A stretch of DNA of 64,000 nucleotides from Rossellomorea aquimaris (GCF_000935355.1 NZ_JXZC01000001.1:186001-250000), one strand, 5' to 3'. Positions 9,800-18,358 are shown, counted from the first letter of the stretch. Numbers and translations: made by a program. The notes: generated by a model not told the origin, from the sequence alone.

Positions 9800-9961
9800 A
9801 TGAAAAGTATGAAAAAGTGGTTATTAATGTTAATGACAGCTCTATCAGTAGTAACATTTGCAGCCGGATGCAGTGGAGACACAGAGGAAGACACAGGTAC
9901 TGAAACGGAAGAAAACATGGAAGAAGAAAGTAATACTGAAGAAGGCAACACTGAAGAGTAA
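9800..9961 (+). CDS. Small acidic lipoprotein-like protein (53 aa)
   Basis: Short gene with SD ACAGGAGGC 8 bases before ATG 9800. It reads MKSMKKWLLMLMTALSVV, then FAAGC, then a tail that is almost entirely Glu, Asp, Thr and Asn. The N terminus is a signal peptide and Cys 24 sits where a lipobox cysteine would, although -3 is Ala rather than Leu. An intrinsic terminator follows directly, so this is a monocistronic unit. Function unknown; similar acidic mini-lipoproteins are common in Bacillus. I am confident it is a gene, not what it does. Confidence 0.65.
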   Translation: MKSMKKWLLMLMTALSVVTFAAGCSGDTEEDTGTETEENMEEESNTEEGNTEE

Positions 9962-9969
9962 AATGGTAA

Positions 9970-10000
9970 CAGTCAGCCCTATGCGGGCTGACTGTTTTAG
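9970..10000 (+). terminator. Intrinsic terminator after the small lipoprotein gene
   Basis: 10-bp stem CAGTCAGCCC / GGGCTGACTG (9970-9979 and 9985-9994) followed by TTTTAGATTT. Confidence 0.8.
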
Positions 10001-10149
10001 ATTTGGACAGAAATGCGGAGGATTAGGTTGTAATATACAATTATTTCTATTAATCTGACAATATAGGGATTCGAGCCCCACTTCAAGTTCACGATAAATA
10101 AAAGGATTTTCATTTTATGGAAAAGCCGGCTACATAAGGAGGAAATTAT

Positions 10150-10515
10150 ATGCTTCAAAGAAAACTGAATACAGTGTTTATCCCCGTGGCTAATCTAAAG
10201 GAGTCTGTGGATTGGTACGAAAAAGTGCTAGGTTTTGAAATCGATCCCGTGCAGTATAGTGAAATTGAGGACCTTCCCGTTTATACTTTTCAGATGGGGG
10301 AAACATCCCTAACTCTAGAAGAGGAAAAAGGATTTACTCCACCTGCTTCTAATGTTCCAATCTTTAATTTTCATAGCACTCAAATTGAAAAAGTAAGAGA
10401 AGACCTTCACGAAAAGAAAGTCACAATTGAATCTGGGATCATCACGTTTCCCGCCTTTTCTTATTTTAACTTTAGAGATATCAACGGGAATTTATTAATG
10501 ATTTGTACGGGTTAA
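10150..10515 (+). CDS. VOC (glyoxalase / bleomycin-resistance fold) protein
   Basis: 121 residues, ATG behind AAGGAGGAAATTAT. Two beta-alpha-beta-beta-beta modules of the vicinal-oxygen-chelate fold: NTVFIPVANLKESVDWYEKVLGFE at the start and FNFRDINGNLLMIC at the end, the GN/DGN turn typical of the C-terminal strand. Metal-binding residues cannot be assigned confidently. Small stand-alone VOC proteins include dioxygenases, glyoxalase I and drug-binding proteins; no substrate can be named. Confidence 0.75.
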   Translation: MLQRKLNTVFIPVANLKESVDWYEKVLGFEIDPVQYSEIEDLPVYTFQMGETSLTLEEEKGFTPPASNVPIFNFHSTQIEKVREDLHEKKVTIESGIITFPAFSYFNFRDINGNLLMICTG

Positions 10516-10546
10516 TGTTGATTAAAAACATGTAAACAGTATAGAA

Positions 10547-10588
10547 AAAACCTCCTGAAGAATTGTTCGTTCTTCAGGAGGTTTTTAT
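10547..10588. terminator. Bidirectional intrinsic terminator
   Basis: 14-bp arms (10549-10562 and 10570-10583) with A-run before and T-run after. It serves the VOC gene (plus) and the methyltransferase (minus) that converge here. Confidence 0.85.
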
Positions 10589-10598
10589 ATTTGCAAAT

Positions 10599-11195
10599 TT
10601 ACTTCACACACTTCACACATACCGTTAAAGCGGGTTTAACATTCTTATAAGAAAGAGTGATATCTTTAAAGCCAGCTTCATGCAATGCTTCAGAAATACT
10701 TTCTCCATAGTGTTTCGCCCGGCTATCCCTTTCTTCATCCCCACGTGGTTGGACGGTGATGAGAAGGATGCCGCCCTTTTTTAGCATATTATATAAATGT
10801 GAAAGGGATTTTTCCTGGTCCTTCCAAAGGGGGTAGTTATTGACGGAAAAGATCCGATCGTACGCTACGTTGTTCAATTCAAATTGACTAATATCATGAA
10901 CAAATAAGCGAACTCTTCCGTTCTCAATGGCTTTTTCATTCTTATTCTGTGCAGCATTCTTCATTGTCTCAGAGATATCAACCCCATCTACAAGCGATTT
11001 AGGAAAACGACTGGAAATCCGATGAATACAATATCCAGGTCCATAGCCTACTTCCAGAATATGATCGCCATCTTTAATGGATAATTGCTTAATGGACCAA
11101 TTGTTAATTTTTCGATTATCAAATTCCATTACTTTTCCGACTAACCAGCCAAGCAATCCATTCGGACGCTTGAATTGCTTTTGTAATGAAAACAA
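10599..11195 (-). CDS. Class I SAM-dependent methyltransferase
   Basis: 198 residues. TTG start at 11195, placed by AGAGGTG about 7 bases upstream. Methyltransferase motif I is ILEVGYGPGYCIHRIS (about 45-60), an acidic residue ends strand 2 in VDGVDISETM, motif II region is YDRIFSVNNYPLW and the strand-4/5 region is LKKGGILLITVQPRGDE. It resembles the UbiE/MenG-like group but lacks features to name a substrate. Monocistronic by context: a terminator on the 3' side and a divergent T-box promoter on the 5' side. Confidence 0.8.
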   Translation of the reverse strand: MFSLQKQFKRPNGLLGWLVGKVMEFDNRKINNWSIKQLSIKDGDHILEVGYGPGYCIHRISSRFPKSLVDGVDISETMKNAAQNKNEKAIENGRVRLFVHDISQFELNNVAYDRIFSVNNYPLWKDQEKSLSHLYNMLKKGGILLITVQPRGDEERDSRAKHYGESISEALHEAGFKDITLSYKNVKPALTVCVKCVK

Positions 11196-11293
11196 CAGGG
11201 CATCACCTCTTTTGCAGAAATCTGTTCTAATAAAAATAGTATCGTCTATTCACCTTTCCACTAATAGACACAAATAAAACCTCGAAAGTAATG

Positions 11294-11321
11294 TTGCAAT
11301 TTTTTGAAAAAGTGGCATAAT
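11294..11321 (+). promoter_or_regulatory. Probable promoter of the methionyl-tRNA synthetase T-box
   Basis: TTGCAA (11294-11299) and CATAAT (11316-11321), spacing 16. Both match sigma-A hexamers in 4-5 of 6 positions, and they lie just upstream of the folded leader. Confidence 0.45.
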
Positions 11322-11337
11322 ATAAACAAATCTAATT

Positions 11338-11632
11338 TGCGTTGATGAGAAGAGTACATGGATGAGCCCCTTATCAGAGAGCTTCGGAAGCTGAAAAGAA
11401 GCAGGGTAACTCGTTATGGAAAATGGTCTCGGAGCATTCTATTCGAACCACTTTGGTGTAGGGTAGGACGGGAGTGGGCATCCGTTATCCTTGTCACGGT
11501 ATAAGAGCTTTTTTATGCTCCGTACTTGCTGAGATAGACTTGTGTGAGCAAGCTATAAACTAAGGTGGTACCACGAGTTCAACCCCTCGTCCTTAGATGT
11601 CGATTGATATCTTAGGACGAGGGGTTTTTTAT
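11338..11632 (+). promoter_or_regulatory. T-box leader (tRNA-Met sensing) upstream of metS
   Basis: AGTA bulge (AGAAGAGTACATGG near 11348-11361), specifier loop GAAAATGGT with ATG at 11423-11425, T-box AAGGTGGTACCACGAG (11563-11578), and a terminator with 13-bp arms (11581-11593 and 11614-11626) plus T run. The bulge TGGT pairs with a tRNA ending ACCA; tRNA-Met has A73, which distinguishes it from the trp leaders (TGGC). The ATG specifier, discriminator and downstream MetRS gene all agree. Confidence 0.9.
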
Positions 11633-11656
11633 ATTGTTCAGGAGGAGGAAAAGGTC

Positions 11657-13291
11657 ATGACTATATTTATTGGTGGCGCTTGGCCATACGCAAATGGCTC
11701 GTTACATTTAGGGCATATCGCAGCCCTATTGCCAGGGGACATTATTGCACGATATTACCGTTTAAAAGGAGAGGATGTTCTCTATGTGTCAGGAAGTGAC
11801 TGTAATGGGACCCCCATTGGTATTCGGGCCAGACAGGAAGGAACAAGTATTGAAGAGGTCGCGAATCGATATCATTACGAGTTCCTGGAGTGTTTTCACG
11901 CCTTAGGCTTTAGTTATGATGAGTATACAAGAACTGATCACTCACATCATCATGAAGAAGTTCGAAACATCTTTACCACCCTTTATCAACGGGGCTGGCT
12001 TTATGAAAAAGAAGTGGAGCAAACGTATTGTGAGCATGATCATCAATTTTTGCCGGATCGGTTTGTGGAAGGAACCTGTCCCGTATGTGGCTCGAGGGCA
12101 AGAGGTGATCAGTGTGATCAATGCTCGACGGTTTTAGACCCCACTGATTTAATCGATAAAAGCTGTAAGCTTTGTGGTCATGAACCGGTTCTTAAAACGA
12201 CAAAGCATTTATATTTCTCCCTTTCAAGATTGCAGGAGCCTCTACAACGATTACTGAAGGATAACGGTACTAGATGGAGAGATAATGCTCTTCAGCTCAC
12301 AAGTCGCTATTTAAAAGAGGGCTTGCATGACCGACCGGTGACAAGGGATTTAGAAAATGGTGTTAGTGTCCCGATTCGAGGTTTTCAAGATAAGAAAATT
12401 TATGTATGGATAGAAGCAGTGAGTGGCTATTTGAGTGCTTCAAAAAAGTGGGCGAGGGATCACCAGCGTGATTGGAAAGACTTTTGGCAGGAGGAAACCA
12501 CGTCCTATTATGTTCATGGGAAAGATAATATCCCTTTTCATAGTATTATCTGGCCGGCCATTCTTATAGGAATTGGCGAAAGGAATCTTCCTGACTATAT
12601 TGTTTCAAATGAATACCTGACGCTTGAAAAAAGGAAAATTTCAACGAGCGGGAACTGGGCTGTTTGGGTGAAGGATCTTCTCAACGACTATCATCCAGAT
12701 TCCATTCGGTATTTTCTCACCATTAATGCACCGGAAAAGAGAGATGCAGATTTCTCCTGGAGAGAATTCATTTATAGTCATAACAGTGAACTGCTGGGGG
12801 CTCTGGGGAATCTGGTTCAACGAACGTTAAAATTTTATGGGAAAGAATTTGGTCAGGAACTTACACTTTCTGTTGTCCCAAATGAAATTAAGCAAAAAAT
12901 AGGAGATACGTTTCTTTCTGTCGGTCAAGCGATTGAAGAAGGAAAAACTCGACAGGGACTGGAAGAAGCATTCGAATTTATTCGATGGTCGAATAAGCGT
13001 TTTGATGAAAAGAAACCGTGGAATGTTATAAGAGAGGATTGGGAGGAAGGGAAAAAGGTACTGGAAGAATTCCTGTACGTATTATGTAATGTAAGGATTC
13101 TTATTCAGCCGTTTTTACCCTTCACTTCTTCAAAACTGGCAGTTCAGCTGGGGATGGCCAGTCAAATAGGATGGGCGCCGGTATCTTTGCCGGTGGAGCT
13201 CAGCATTGAAGCGACCACACCATTATTCAATCGAATTGACCTTGAGAGAATTGAGATGGAAAGGAATCATTTGAAAGAGAAAGCCGAGTGA
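11657..13291 (+). CDS. metS: Methionyl-tRNA synthetase, short E. coli-type (MetRS2-like)
   Basis: 544 residues from ATG 11657 (SD GGAGGAGG at 11641-11648); the upstream in-frame ATG at 11597 lies inside the leader terminator and is rejected. Class I motifs: HLGH in the first 25 residues and KISTS (variant of KMSKS). Two Zn knuckles are seen near residues 125-165: CEHDH...CPVC and CDQC...CKLC, the arrangement of E. coli MetG. The C-terminal tRNA-binding (EMAP-like) domain of B. subtilis MetS is absent. B. anthracis carries such a second MetRS besides the usual one; whether this genome has two cannot be seen here. A phosphoesterase gene follows after 18 bases. Confidence 0.9.
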   Translation: MTIFIGGAWPYANGSLHLGHIAALLPGDIIARYYRLKGEDVLYVSGSDCNGTPIGIRARQEGTSIEEVANRYHYEFLECFHALGFSYDEYTRTDHSHHHEEVRNIFTTLYQRGWLYEKEVEQTYCEHDHQFLPDRFVEGTCPVCGSRARGDQCDQCSTVLDPTDLIDKSCKLCGHEPVLKTTKHLYFSLSRLQEPLQRLLKDNGTRWRDNALQLTSRYLKEGLHDRPVTRDLENGVSVPIRGFQDKKIYVWIEAVSGYLSASKKWARDHQRDWKDFWQEETTSYYVHGKDNIPFHSIIWPAILIGIGERNLPDYIVSNEYLTLEKRKISTSGNWAVWVKDLLNDYHPDSIRYFLTINAPEKRDADFSWREFIYSHNSELLGALGNLVQRTLKFYGKEFGQELTLSVVPNEIKQKIGDTFLSVGQAIEEGKTRQGLEEAFEFIRWSNKRFDEKKPWNVIREDWEEGKKVLEEFLYVLCNVRILIQPFLPFTSSKLAVQLGMASQIGWAPVSLPVELSIEATTPLFNRIDLERIEMERNHLKEKAE

Positions 13292-13309
13292 AACCAAAAG
13301 GAGCATGAA

Positions 13310-13798
13310 ATGAAGATTATAGTCGTGTCAGATACTCATATGCCTAAAATTAGGAGAGGGCTTCCAGAAATTCTGAAGGAAGACCTCAAGAAAAGTGATT
13401 TAATCATTCACGCAGGAGATTTTCAAACCCTTGATGTTTATAACGAGTTTATGGAGTACGGAGAACTGGTTGCCGTTGTAGGAAATGTTGATGATCCAGA
13501 TCTTCAGGCGTTACTTCCCCAAAAAAGAATCATTATGAAAAAAGGACTTAAGATTGGGGTGGTGCATGGAGACGGCATGGGAAAAACAACGGAAAAAAGA
13601 GCCCTCGAAGCATTCCAACCTGATGAAGTTGACTTGATTATATTTGGTCACTCGCATATCCCATATTCCCGCTATATGAAAGGGGTCTTTTTGTTTAATC
13701 CCGGTTCTCCCACGGATAAACGTAAACTCCCTTACTTCTCCCACGGTGTTTTGACCATTGAAGACACTTGGAAAATAGAACATAAATTTTACCGTTAA
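13310..13798 (+). CDS. YfcE/MJ0936-type metallophosphoesterase
   Basis: 162 residues, ATG behind AAAAGGAGCATGAA. All calcineurin-like metal motifs are present: SDTHMP (residues 6-11), HAGDF (about 36), GNVDD (about 61), VHGDG (about 85) and FGHSH (about 110). Single-domain enzymes of this family hydrolyse phosphodiesters or phosphomonoesters with Mn/Ni. Very likely co-transcribed with metS, 18 bases upstream. Physiological substrate unknown. Confidence 0.85.
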   Translation: MKIIVVSDTHMPKIRRGLPEILKEDLKKSDLIIHAGDFQTLDVYNEFMEYGELVAVVGNVDDPDLQALLPQKRIIMKKGLKIGVVHGDGMGKTTEKRALEAFQPDEVDLIIFGHSHIPYSRYMKGVFLFNPGSPTDKRKLPYFSHGVLTIEDTWKIEHKFYR

Positions 13799-13827
13799 AA
13801 AAGCACAGGGGTGTTAACCTCTGTGCT
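13797..13827 (-). terminator. Terminator of the minus-strand GNAT gene
   Basis: 11-bp stem (13802-13812 with 13817-13827) followed on the minus strand by six T (the A run 13797-13802). On the plus strand there is no T run, so it mainly serves the gene at 13852. Confidence 0.7.
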
Positions 13828-13851
13828 CTACACTTTACTATGACCCTAACC

Positions 13852-14676
13852 TTATAAAGGATACTGGTAGTAATCCTGACTATAGAAGGTTTGAAATCCA
13901 CTCGATTCATAAAGCTTGAGTGCATTCCTGTTCGTAGCGGCAACATCCAGGTAAATATCGCTGGACCATTCGGATTCCATCATGACGACTTTAGACAGGG
14001 CATTTCTACCGATGCCTTTTCCCTGATGGGAGGGATGGATAGCAAAGCCATAAATAAAGCTTTGATTATCCACTCGTTGAATTCTAATCTTCCCTACGGT
14101 TGTTCCATTATATTCAATCATTAAGTTGCCTTCCCCTGATTCTTCAAGCAATCTCTTGGTATAGGATTCAGCATCAGATCTTACAACCTGGAAGCATTTT
14201 GCATCAAGGTCAATGATGGTTTCAATATCCTCTTTAGTGGCACTTCTTAGTTGGACATCAGCAGCATTTATAGACAAGCTTTTCTTATTCCACTTCATTT
14301 CATATTCTGTAAAATCATAAGAGGCTTTTATTTTCTCAACAAATTCTTTTCCGGAAGTCGATGAGCCGGGAGCGTTAAGTAAGAGCTTTTGAACAGATCG
14401 TGATCTTAGCGACTGTATGGCTTCCTGGAGTAGTTCTTGAAATAGCCGCTGTTTACGGTAATCCGGGTGAATCATCCCACATAATTCATAGGTTTCACCA
14501 AAGCCGTACAAACCTAAAAATCCAATCAGATGATCCCCTTTGTAGTGAAGGAAATCATCCAGGCTGTTTGTACGGTTTTTAAGCATATCCCAGTTTAGCT
14601 TTAAATGAATATCTTCGTGTTTTTCACAGACGATCTGCAGGTTTTTAATGTCTTGAAGCTGTTTTGAAGTAAGCAT
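13852..14676 (-). CDS. GNAT family N-acetyltransferase (tandem-domain)
   Basis: 274 residues, ATG at 14676 with SD TTGGAGATG. The C-terminal GNAT domain shows SFIYGFAIHPSHQGKGIGRN, a classical Q-G-K-G-I-G acetyl-CoA loop, and DVAATNRNALKLYESSGFQT. The N-terminal half contains a second, degenerate copy (LYGFGETYELCGMIHPDYRK). Two-domain GNATs of this size in Bacillus mostly lack a known substrate. Monocistronic by context. Confidence 0.8.
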   Translation of the reverse strand: MLTSKQLQDIKNLQIVCEKHEDIHLKLNWDMLKNRTNSLDDFLHYKGDHLIGFLGLYGFGETYELCGMIHPDYRKQRLFQELLQEAIQSLRSRSVQKLLLNAPGSSTSGKEFVEKIKASYDFTEYEMKWNKKSLSINAADVQLRSATKEDIETIIDLDAKCFQVVRSDAESYTKRLLEESGEGNLMIEYNGTTVGKIRIQRVDNQSFIYGFAIHPSHQGKGIGRNALSKVVMMESEWSSDIYLDVAATNRNALKLYESSGFQTFYSQDYYQYPL

Positions 14677-14759
14677 GTTTCATCTCCAATTAATCAAAAT
14701 GAAAAGAATTCCCTTACTAAATTTTATGAAAATTCTTTCATCCACACAAGGTTTTTATG

Positions 14760-14784
14760 AAAAAAAGACCCGTGTACATGGGTC
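14760..14784 (-). terminator. Terminator of the DUF3900-like gene
   Basis: Short GC-rich stem GACCC/GGGTC (14767-14771 and 14780-14784) followed on the minus strand by T7 (A run 14760-14766), right after the stop codon at 14789. Confidence 0.7.
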
Positions 14785-14788
14785 GTGC

Positions 14789-15850
14789 TTATTCTTTTTC
14801 TTGTATTCGCTGTATCACTTCATGCAGCTCATCAGGTTTTAAAAATTCCAGCGGGGAGAAGCCTTTTTCGAACATGACGGACTCGCTTTCAATCATCAGT
14901 ACATATCGGCCGTTCACTTTCGCCAAATGAATGCTGTCACCAAAGTCGGAAAGAAGAGCTTTAACGGAGACATGATCAAGTTTCACCTTCAGTTCGACTT
15001 CTGGTGACTGCTCGACGATTTGGGAGGTGGCTTCCACCACTTGTTCCGTCGTGAATCTTTCCTGAAGCTCCCGCTTTGGGCTGATTGCCCATTCTTCCAC
15101 CGCTTCTTCAAATTCAACACGTTCATCACTTTCTTCAGCATAGGTTTCTGAAATATGTTCCTTCACCATCCCATAAACTTGGGATTTGACGATTTCAGGC
15201 ATAGACTTTTCATACTCCACCCATTTCAAGAAATCTTCAAAGTATCTGGCGTGTGAAGCTTGATGGATTTTGATTTCTGCAGAGTCCATCATTCCTTCTT
15301 CAGGCATATAGGGATATTGAATGGATTTCATATTCTTGGTGGTAATTGCCATTTCGACATTGTGAATCAGAGTCGCTTCATCGGTAATGGTTGCAACCTT
15401 AGGCTCGAAATCACATTTCATAATGAACACAAACGGATCATCAAAAAATTTCGTGAGCTTTGCAGTAGCAACGAGGAATGCACCACCGCGGATAGCACTG
15501 GCTTCTATGTACATTTGAACGATTTGATCGCAGGCTTCGCGAAAATCCTCTTTGTTCTCTGCATAACGTGTGCGGTGAAATAAATTATAGTTTGGATTGG
15601 AAGTCAGTTCATGACCTGGTTCCACTACAAATCGTCCAATTTTTGTTGGGGCAGACTCTGATTTTGAATGCCGGTCTACTTTCCGCTTCACAATTTTGGT
15701 TAGTTCCCCATCTAAAAAGCTTTTTAATGGACTTTCTTCATACTCGGTTCCAGTTAACGTCTGAAAATGCTTATGCCGTTTATCGGCTTCTTCGCCTTTA
15801 CCCTCCACTTGTATTAAATAGAAGGAAAGGTTTTGAATTGTAAAATCCAT
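14789..15850 (-). CDS. Conserved hypothetical protein, DUF3900-like
   Basis: 353 residues, ATG at 15850 with SD CAGGAGAAC. No signal peptide or membrane segment; acidic, charged and alpha-helix-rich. From memory it matches the Bacillus-restricted DUF3900 family of about 350-residue cytoplasmic proteins. Features such as an N-terminal FYLIQVEGKGE and the central KFFDDPFVFIMKCDFEP recall nucleoid-associated NdpA-like proteins in organisation, but this is weak. Monocistronic. Function unknown. Confidence 0.65.
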   Translation of the reverse strand: MDFTIQNLSFYLIQVEGKGEEADKRHKHFQTLTGTEYEESPLKSFLDGELTKIVKRKVDRHSKSESAPTKIGRFVVEPGHELTSNPNYNLFHRTRYAENKEDFREACDQIVQMYIEASAIRGGAFLVATAKLTKFFDDPFVFIMKCDFEPKVATITDEATLIHNVEMAITTKNMKSIQYPYMPEEGMMDSAEIKIHQASHARYFEDFLKWVEYEKSMPEIVKSQVYGMVKEHISETYAEESDERVEFEEAVEEWAISPKRELQERFTTEQVVEATSQIVEQSPEVELKVKLDHVSVKALLSDFGDSIHLAKVNGRYVLMIESESVMFEKGFSPLEFLKPDELHEVIQRIQEKE

Positions 15851-16007
15851 GTTTTGTTCTCCTGACCTAAATAGATTCGCTTTATGTAATCATCTATACA
15901 TTCATTGTTCAGTATAGAAAAGCTGAAAAGGTTCGTCAATTGACTTATGAAAGTTATTTCTGGTGAGATACTACTTACATAGGCATTAAAAATAGGTGGT
16001 GTGCTAA

Positions 16008-16988
16008 GTGAGTAATGATTCATTTTTTTCTTTGGTGAAGAAAGGAAACAAGTCATCGTTTTTCGCCATGGTGGGGAACGGGATCCTGGCAATTGCAAAA
16101 GGGATTGCTTACTTCATTAGTGGAAGTGGAGCAATGTTCGCCTCGGCTATGCATTCATTGGCTGATGCAGTGAATCAAGGCTTTGTATTCATTGGAAGTG
16201 TTCTTTCTGAGAAGCAACCAACGGAGAAATTTCCGACCGGATTCGGAAGGGTCATCAATCTTTTTTGTATGGTTGCGGTTATCGTTGTTTCCATTATGGC
16301 CTATGAAACCATACGGGAAGGGATTCATTTACTAAAACATCCCGCTGAGGTAAAGGGCATTTGGTTGAATGTGTCGGTATTATTACTGAATATCCTAATC
16401 GATGGTGCCATTCTTTATAAAGTAATGAAGGAAATTGGACAGGAAGCAAGGGCAGAAAGCACGGGTTTGGGAATTTTCTCAGGAGCGTTTAAAAACGTAA
16501 AGCGTGCTTCACCACCGACAAGGCTCGTATTTTATGAAGATTTGGTTGCTGTTTCAGGGGCTATGTTAGCCCTGATGGCTGTATTGGTGTCCTACTTCAC
16601 TGCCTATCAGCTTTTGGATGGAATCGTCACCATTGTCATTGGATTCCTCATGGTAGGAGTGGCCTTTAGGGTCGGTTATGACAACATGGTCGGTCTGATA
16701 GGAGTTGCTGCCCCGAAGGAAGTCGAGGACCGAATCGCACGTACGATATTTGAGCACGAAGCAGTAATTGATATCTTTAAACTGAGGATCACTCAGGAAG
16801 GACGATACTATCATGTTGAATCGTATCTTGAACTGAAAAGAGGATTACCACTTTCAGAAGCAGATGATATTAAGTTCGCCATACAGGATAAATTAATGAG
16901 TGATCCGGATATTGCGGACGTAACGTTGGGGATCATTGAGGATGATGGAATTCAGGAATGGAAACGCAGTAGTCCGGAACTTCAATAA
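16008..16988 (+). CDS. Cation diffusion facilitator (CDF) family transporter
   Basis: 326 residues, GTG start with SD AGGTGG (15994-15999). Six membrane segments. The metal site motif HSLADAVNQ (His-x-x-x-Asp, about residues 48-56) in TM2 and a second Asp in TM5 (LLDGIVTIVIG) are intact. The C-terminal cytoplasmic domain (VIDIFKLRITQEGRYYHVES and following) is the dimerising domain of CDF proteins. Probably exports Zn, Mn or Fe in exchange for protons; this subgroup (COG0053-like, with TM5-loop insertion AFKNVKRASPPTR) has no assigned metal that I can name. Terminator follows. Confidence 0.85.
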   Translation: MSNDSFFSLVKKGNKSSFFAMVGNGILAIAKGIAYFISGSGAMFASAMHSLADAVNQGFVFIGSVLSEKQPTEKFPTGFGRVINLFCMVAVIVVSIMAYETIREGIHLLKHPAEVKGIWLNVSVLLLNILIDGAILYKVMKEIGQEARAESTGLGIFSGAFKNVKRASPPTRLVFYEDLVAVSGAMLALMAVLVSYFTAYQLLDGIVTIVIGFLMVGVAFRVGYDNMVGLIGVAAPKEVEDRIARTIFEHEAVIDIFKLRITQEGRYYHVESYLELKRGLPLSEADDIKFAIQDKLMSDPDIADVTLGIIEDDGIQEWKRSSPELQ

Positions 16989-16995
16989 GGAACAA

Positions 16996-17030
16996 AACAT
17001 CCTGCCGAAAATTCGGCAGGATGTTTATTC
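16996..17030 (+). terminator. Terminator after the CDF transporter
   Basis: 13-bp arms (16997-17009 and 17012-17024), AT closing loop, then TTTATTC. Confidence 0.75.
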
Positions 17031-17208
17031 GTTAAGAATTAAAATCAATAAGCATTCTTCTAAGATGCATTCATGGCACGATAGAGTCATAGATAGAACT
17101 GGGTAAACACGAATAGGTGAATGGGAATACGTATAGTTTGGTCTTGGATCTTGTTCATACTATAATAAAGAAAATCATAGAATAGATTATATTAAAGGGG
17201 GGGATAGG

Positions 17209-17826
17209 ATGGATGTGAATGAGATACTGCAGCTAATTAAAGAAAGAACTCCTAAAGTACTTGGAAGCGAAACATTTTCTGAATATGCTATTCTACTTCC
17301 TTTGATTGAGGTCGACGGCCAAACGCATGTTTTATTTGAAGTCCGTTCCTTAAACATGAGAAGACAACCAGGAGAAATTTGTTTTCCGGGAGGGCGGATT
17401 GACCGAAGCGATTCAGATGAGAAAGCAGCAGCTATTCGGGAGACATCAGAAGAACTTGGAATTCATACGGATACCATAACTGAGGTTTATCCACTCGATT
17501 ATATTGTATCTCCGTTCGGGACGATCATTTATCCATATGTAGGCAAGATAAATGTATCCTTAAAAGAATTAAAACCCAATCAAGCCGAGGTGGAAGAAAT
17601 CTTTACTACACCGTTAACGTATCTTCAGGAAAGGGAACCGGACTTGTATAACATAAAGTTCAAGATGGAGCCAGAAGAGAGCTTTCCGTTCAAACAAATC
17701 CCGGGTGGAGAAAATTACAACTGGCAGGCAAGAAATATGAAAGAACATTTTTACTATTACGAAGACAAAGTCATATGGGGGCTAACAGCAAGAGTCCTTC
17801 ACCATTTTGTGAAACTTCTTTCGTAA
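17209..17826 (+). CDS. Nudix hydrolase, CoA pyrophosphatase type (NudL-like)
   Basis: 205 residues, ATG after a very purine-rich SD (AAAGGGGGGGATAGG). The Nudix box reads GGRIDRSDSDEKAAAIRETS then EELGI, preceded by RRQPGEICFPGG, the UPF0035-like extension that marks CoA diphosphatases (COG0494, NudL subgroup). These cleave CoA or its derivatives to 3'-phosphoadenosine 5'-phosphate and phosphopantetheine. No partner genes nearby. The catalytic first Glu position of the box is Asp/Ser, as usual in this subgroup. Confidence 0.85.
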   Translation: MDVNEILQLIKERTPKVLGSETFSEYAILLPLIEVDGQTHVLFEVRSLNMRRQPGEICFPGGRIDRSDSDEKAAAIRETSEELGIHTDTITEVYPLDYIVSPFGTIIYPYVGKINVSLKELKPNQAEVEEIFTTPLTYLQEREPDLYNIKFKMEPEESFPFKQIPGGENYNWQARNMKEHFYYYEDKVIWGLTARVLHHFVKLLS

Positions 17827-18115
17827 TTCGTCCTTTTAATAAGCGGAATTCTAAAAGTGGATTTACAAAACATCATGCTTAGAAAGTTGATTGGAGCAGA
17901 AATAAACGACTAATTTCTTTAAACATGATTTCAACTTTAAACATATTCTTTCTAAAAAGAAATTCTACAATTACCTATACGTATTGACATTCATTTTCAA
18001 TTAATACTTTTTTCGATAGGGCAACATGTCGGAGAAAGTATTTTTGTTTGTAAATATGTAGCAAATTGAAGTGTTTGTAATGGTTTGAATGGAGGTAAAG
18101 AGAAGTAAGTAAAAG
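17827..18115. other. AT-rich gap after the Nudix gene
   Basis: No supported gene. ATTGACATT at 17983-17991 gives a perfect -35 TTGACA but no -10 at 17 bases. GGAGGT at 18091-18096 is an SD-like hexamer with no start codon at proper distance. The minus-strand ORF 18001-18282 lacks an SD and is not supported. Confidence 0.5.
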
Positions 18116-18235
18116 ATGAAATTAAGGAGAGGGGAAATAATAATGATTATTCGTGCTAAATGCTGGAGAATGTTAAGTGTACAGGAAAAATTGTTTATCC
18201 TTAAAGCTGTATGTAATAAGCATCTCAAAAAGTAA
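18116..18235 (+). CDS. Putative small protein (30-39 aa)
   Basis: SD AGGAGAGGGG (18125-18134) lies 8 bases before ATG 18143, giving a 30-residue basic peptide beginning MIIRAKCWRMLSVQEKLF and ending HLKK. An in-frame ATG at 18116 would add nine residues but has a poorer SD. No family recognised. It sits in an otherwise gene-free kilobase and is followed by a second mini-ORF. Low confidence; comparison with relatives would decide. Confidence 0.35.
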   Translation: MKLRRGEIIMIIRAKCWRMLSVQEKLFILKAVCNKHLKK

Positions 18236-18253
18236 AGAATAGGAGTTCTTTTT

Positions 18254-18358
18254 ATGTTATTTAAAAATTCAAATTTCACCAAGTTCGTGAAGTCATCAGG
18301 CCAATATAAAACTGAATTCCTATCCCGTTCATCTGAAATTCCTTTGCTTGTCCATTAG
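18254..18358 (+). CDS. Putative small protein (34 aa)
   Basis: ATG 18254 preceded by ATAGGAG at 18238-18244 with 9-base spacing; ends at TAG 18358. The product begins MLFKNSNFTKFVKSSGQYK. It starts 18 bases after the preceding mini-ORF, as in an operon, and ends about 60 bases before the folded RNA region. No family recognised; may be spurious. Confidence 0.3.
   Translation: MLFKNSNFTKFVKSSGQYKTEFLSRSSEIPLLVH

Noticed and set aside
10058-10082. GGATTCGAGCCCC resembling a tRNA T-arm
   Set aside because: No acceptor, D or anticodon stems around it; chance.
11597-11656. N-terminal extension of the metS ORF
   Set aside because: It lies in the T-box terminator; the SD GGAGGAGG and family start point to ATG 11657.
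18001-18282. 93-codon minus-strand ORF
   Set aside because: No SD, AT-driven composition, and it is opposite the two better mini-ORFs.
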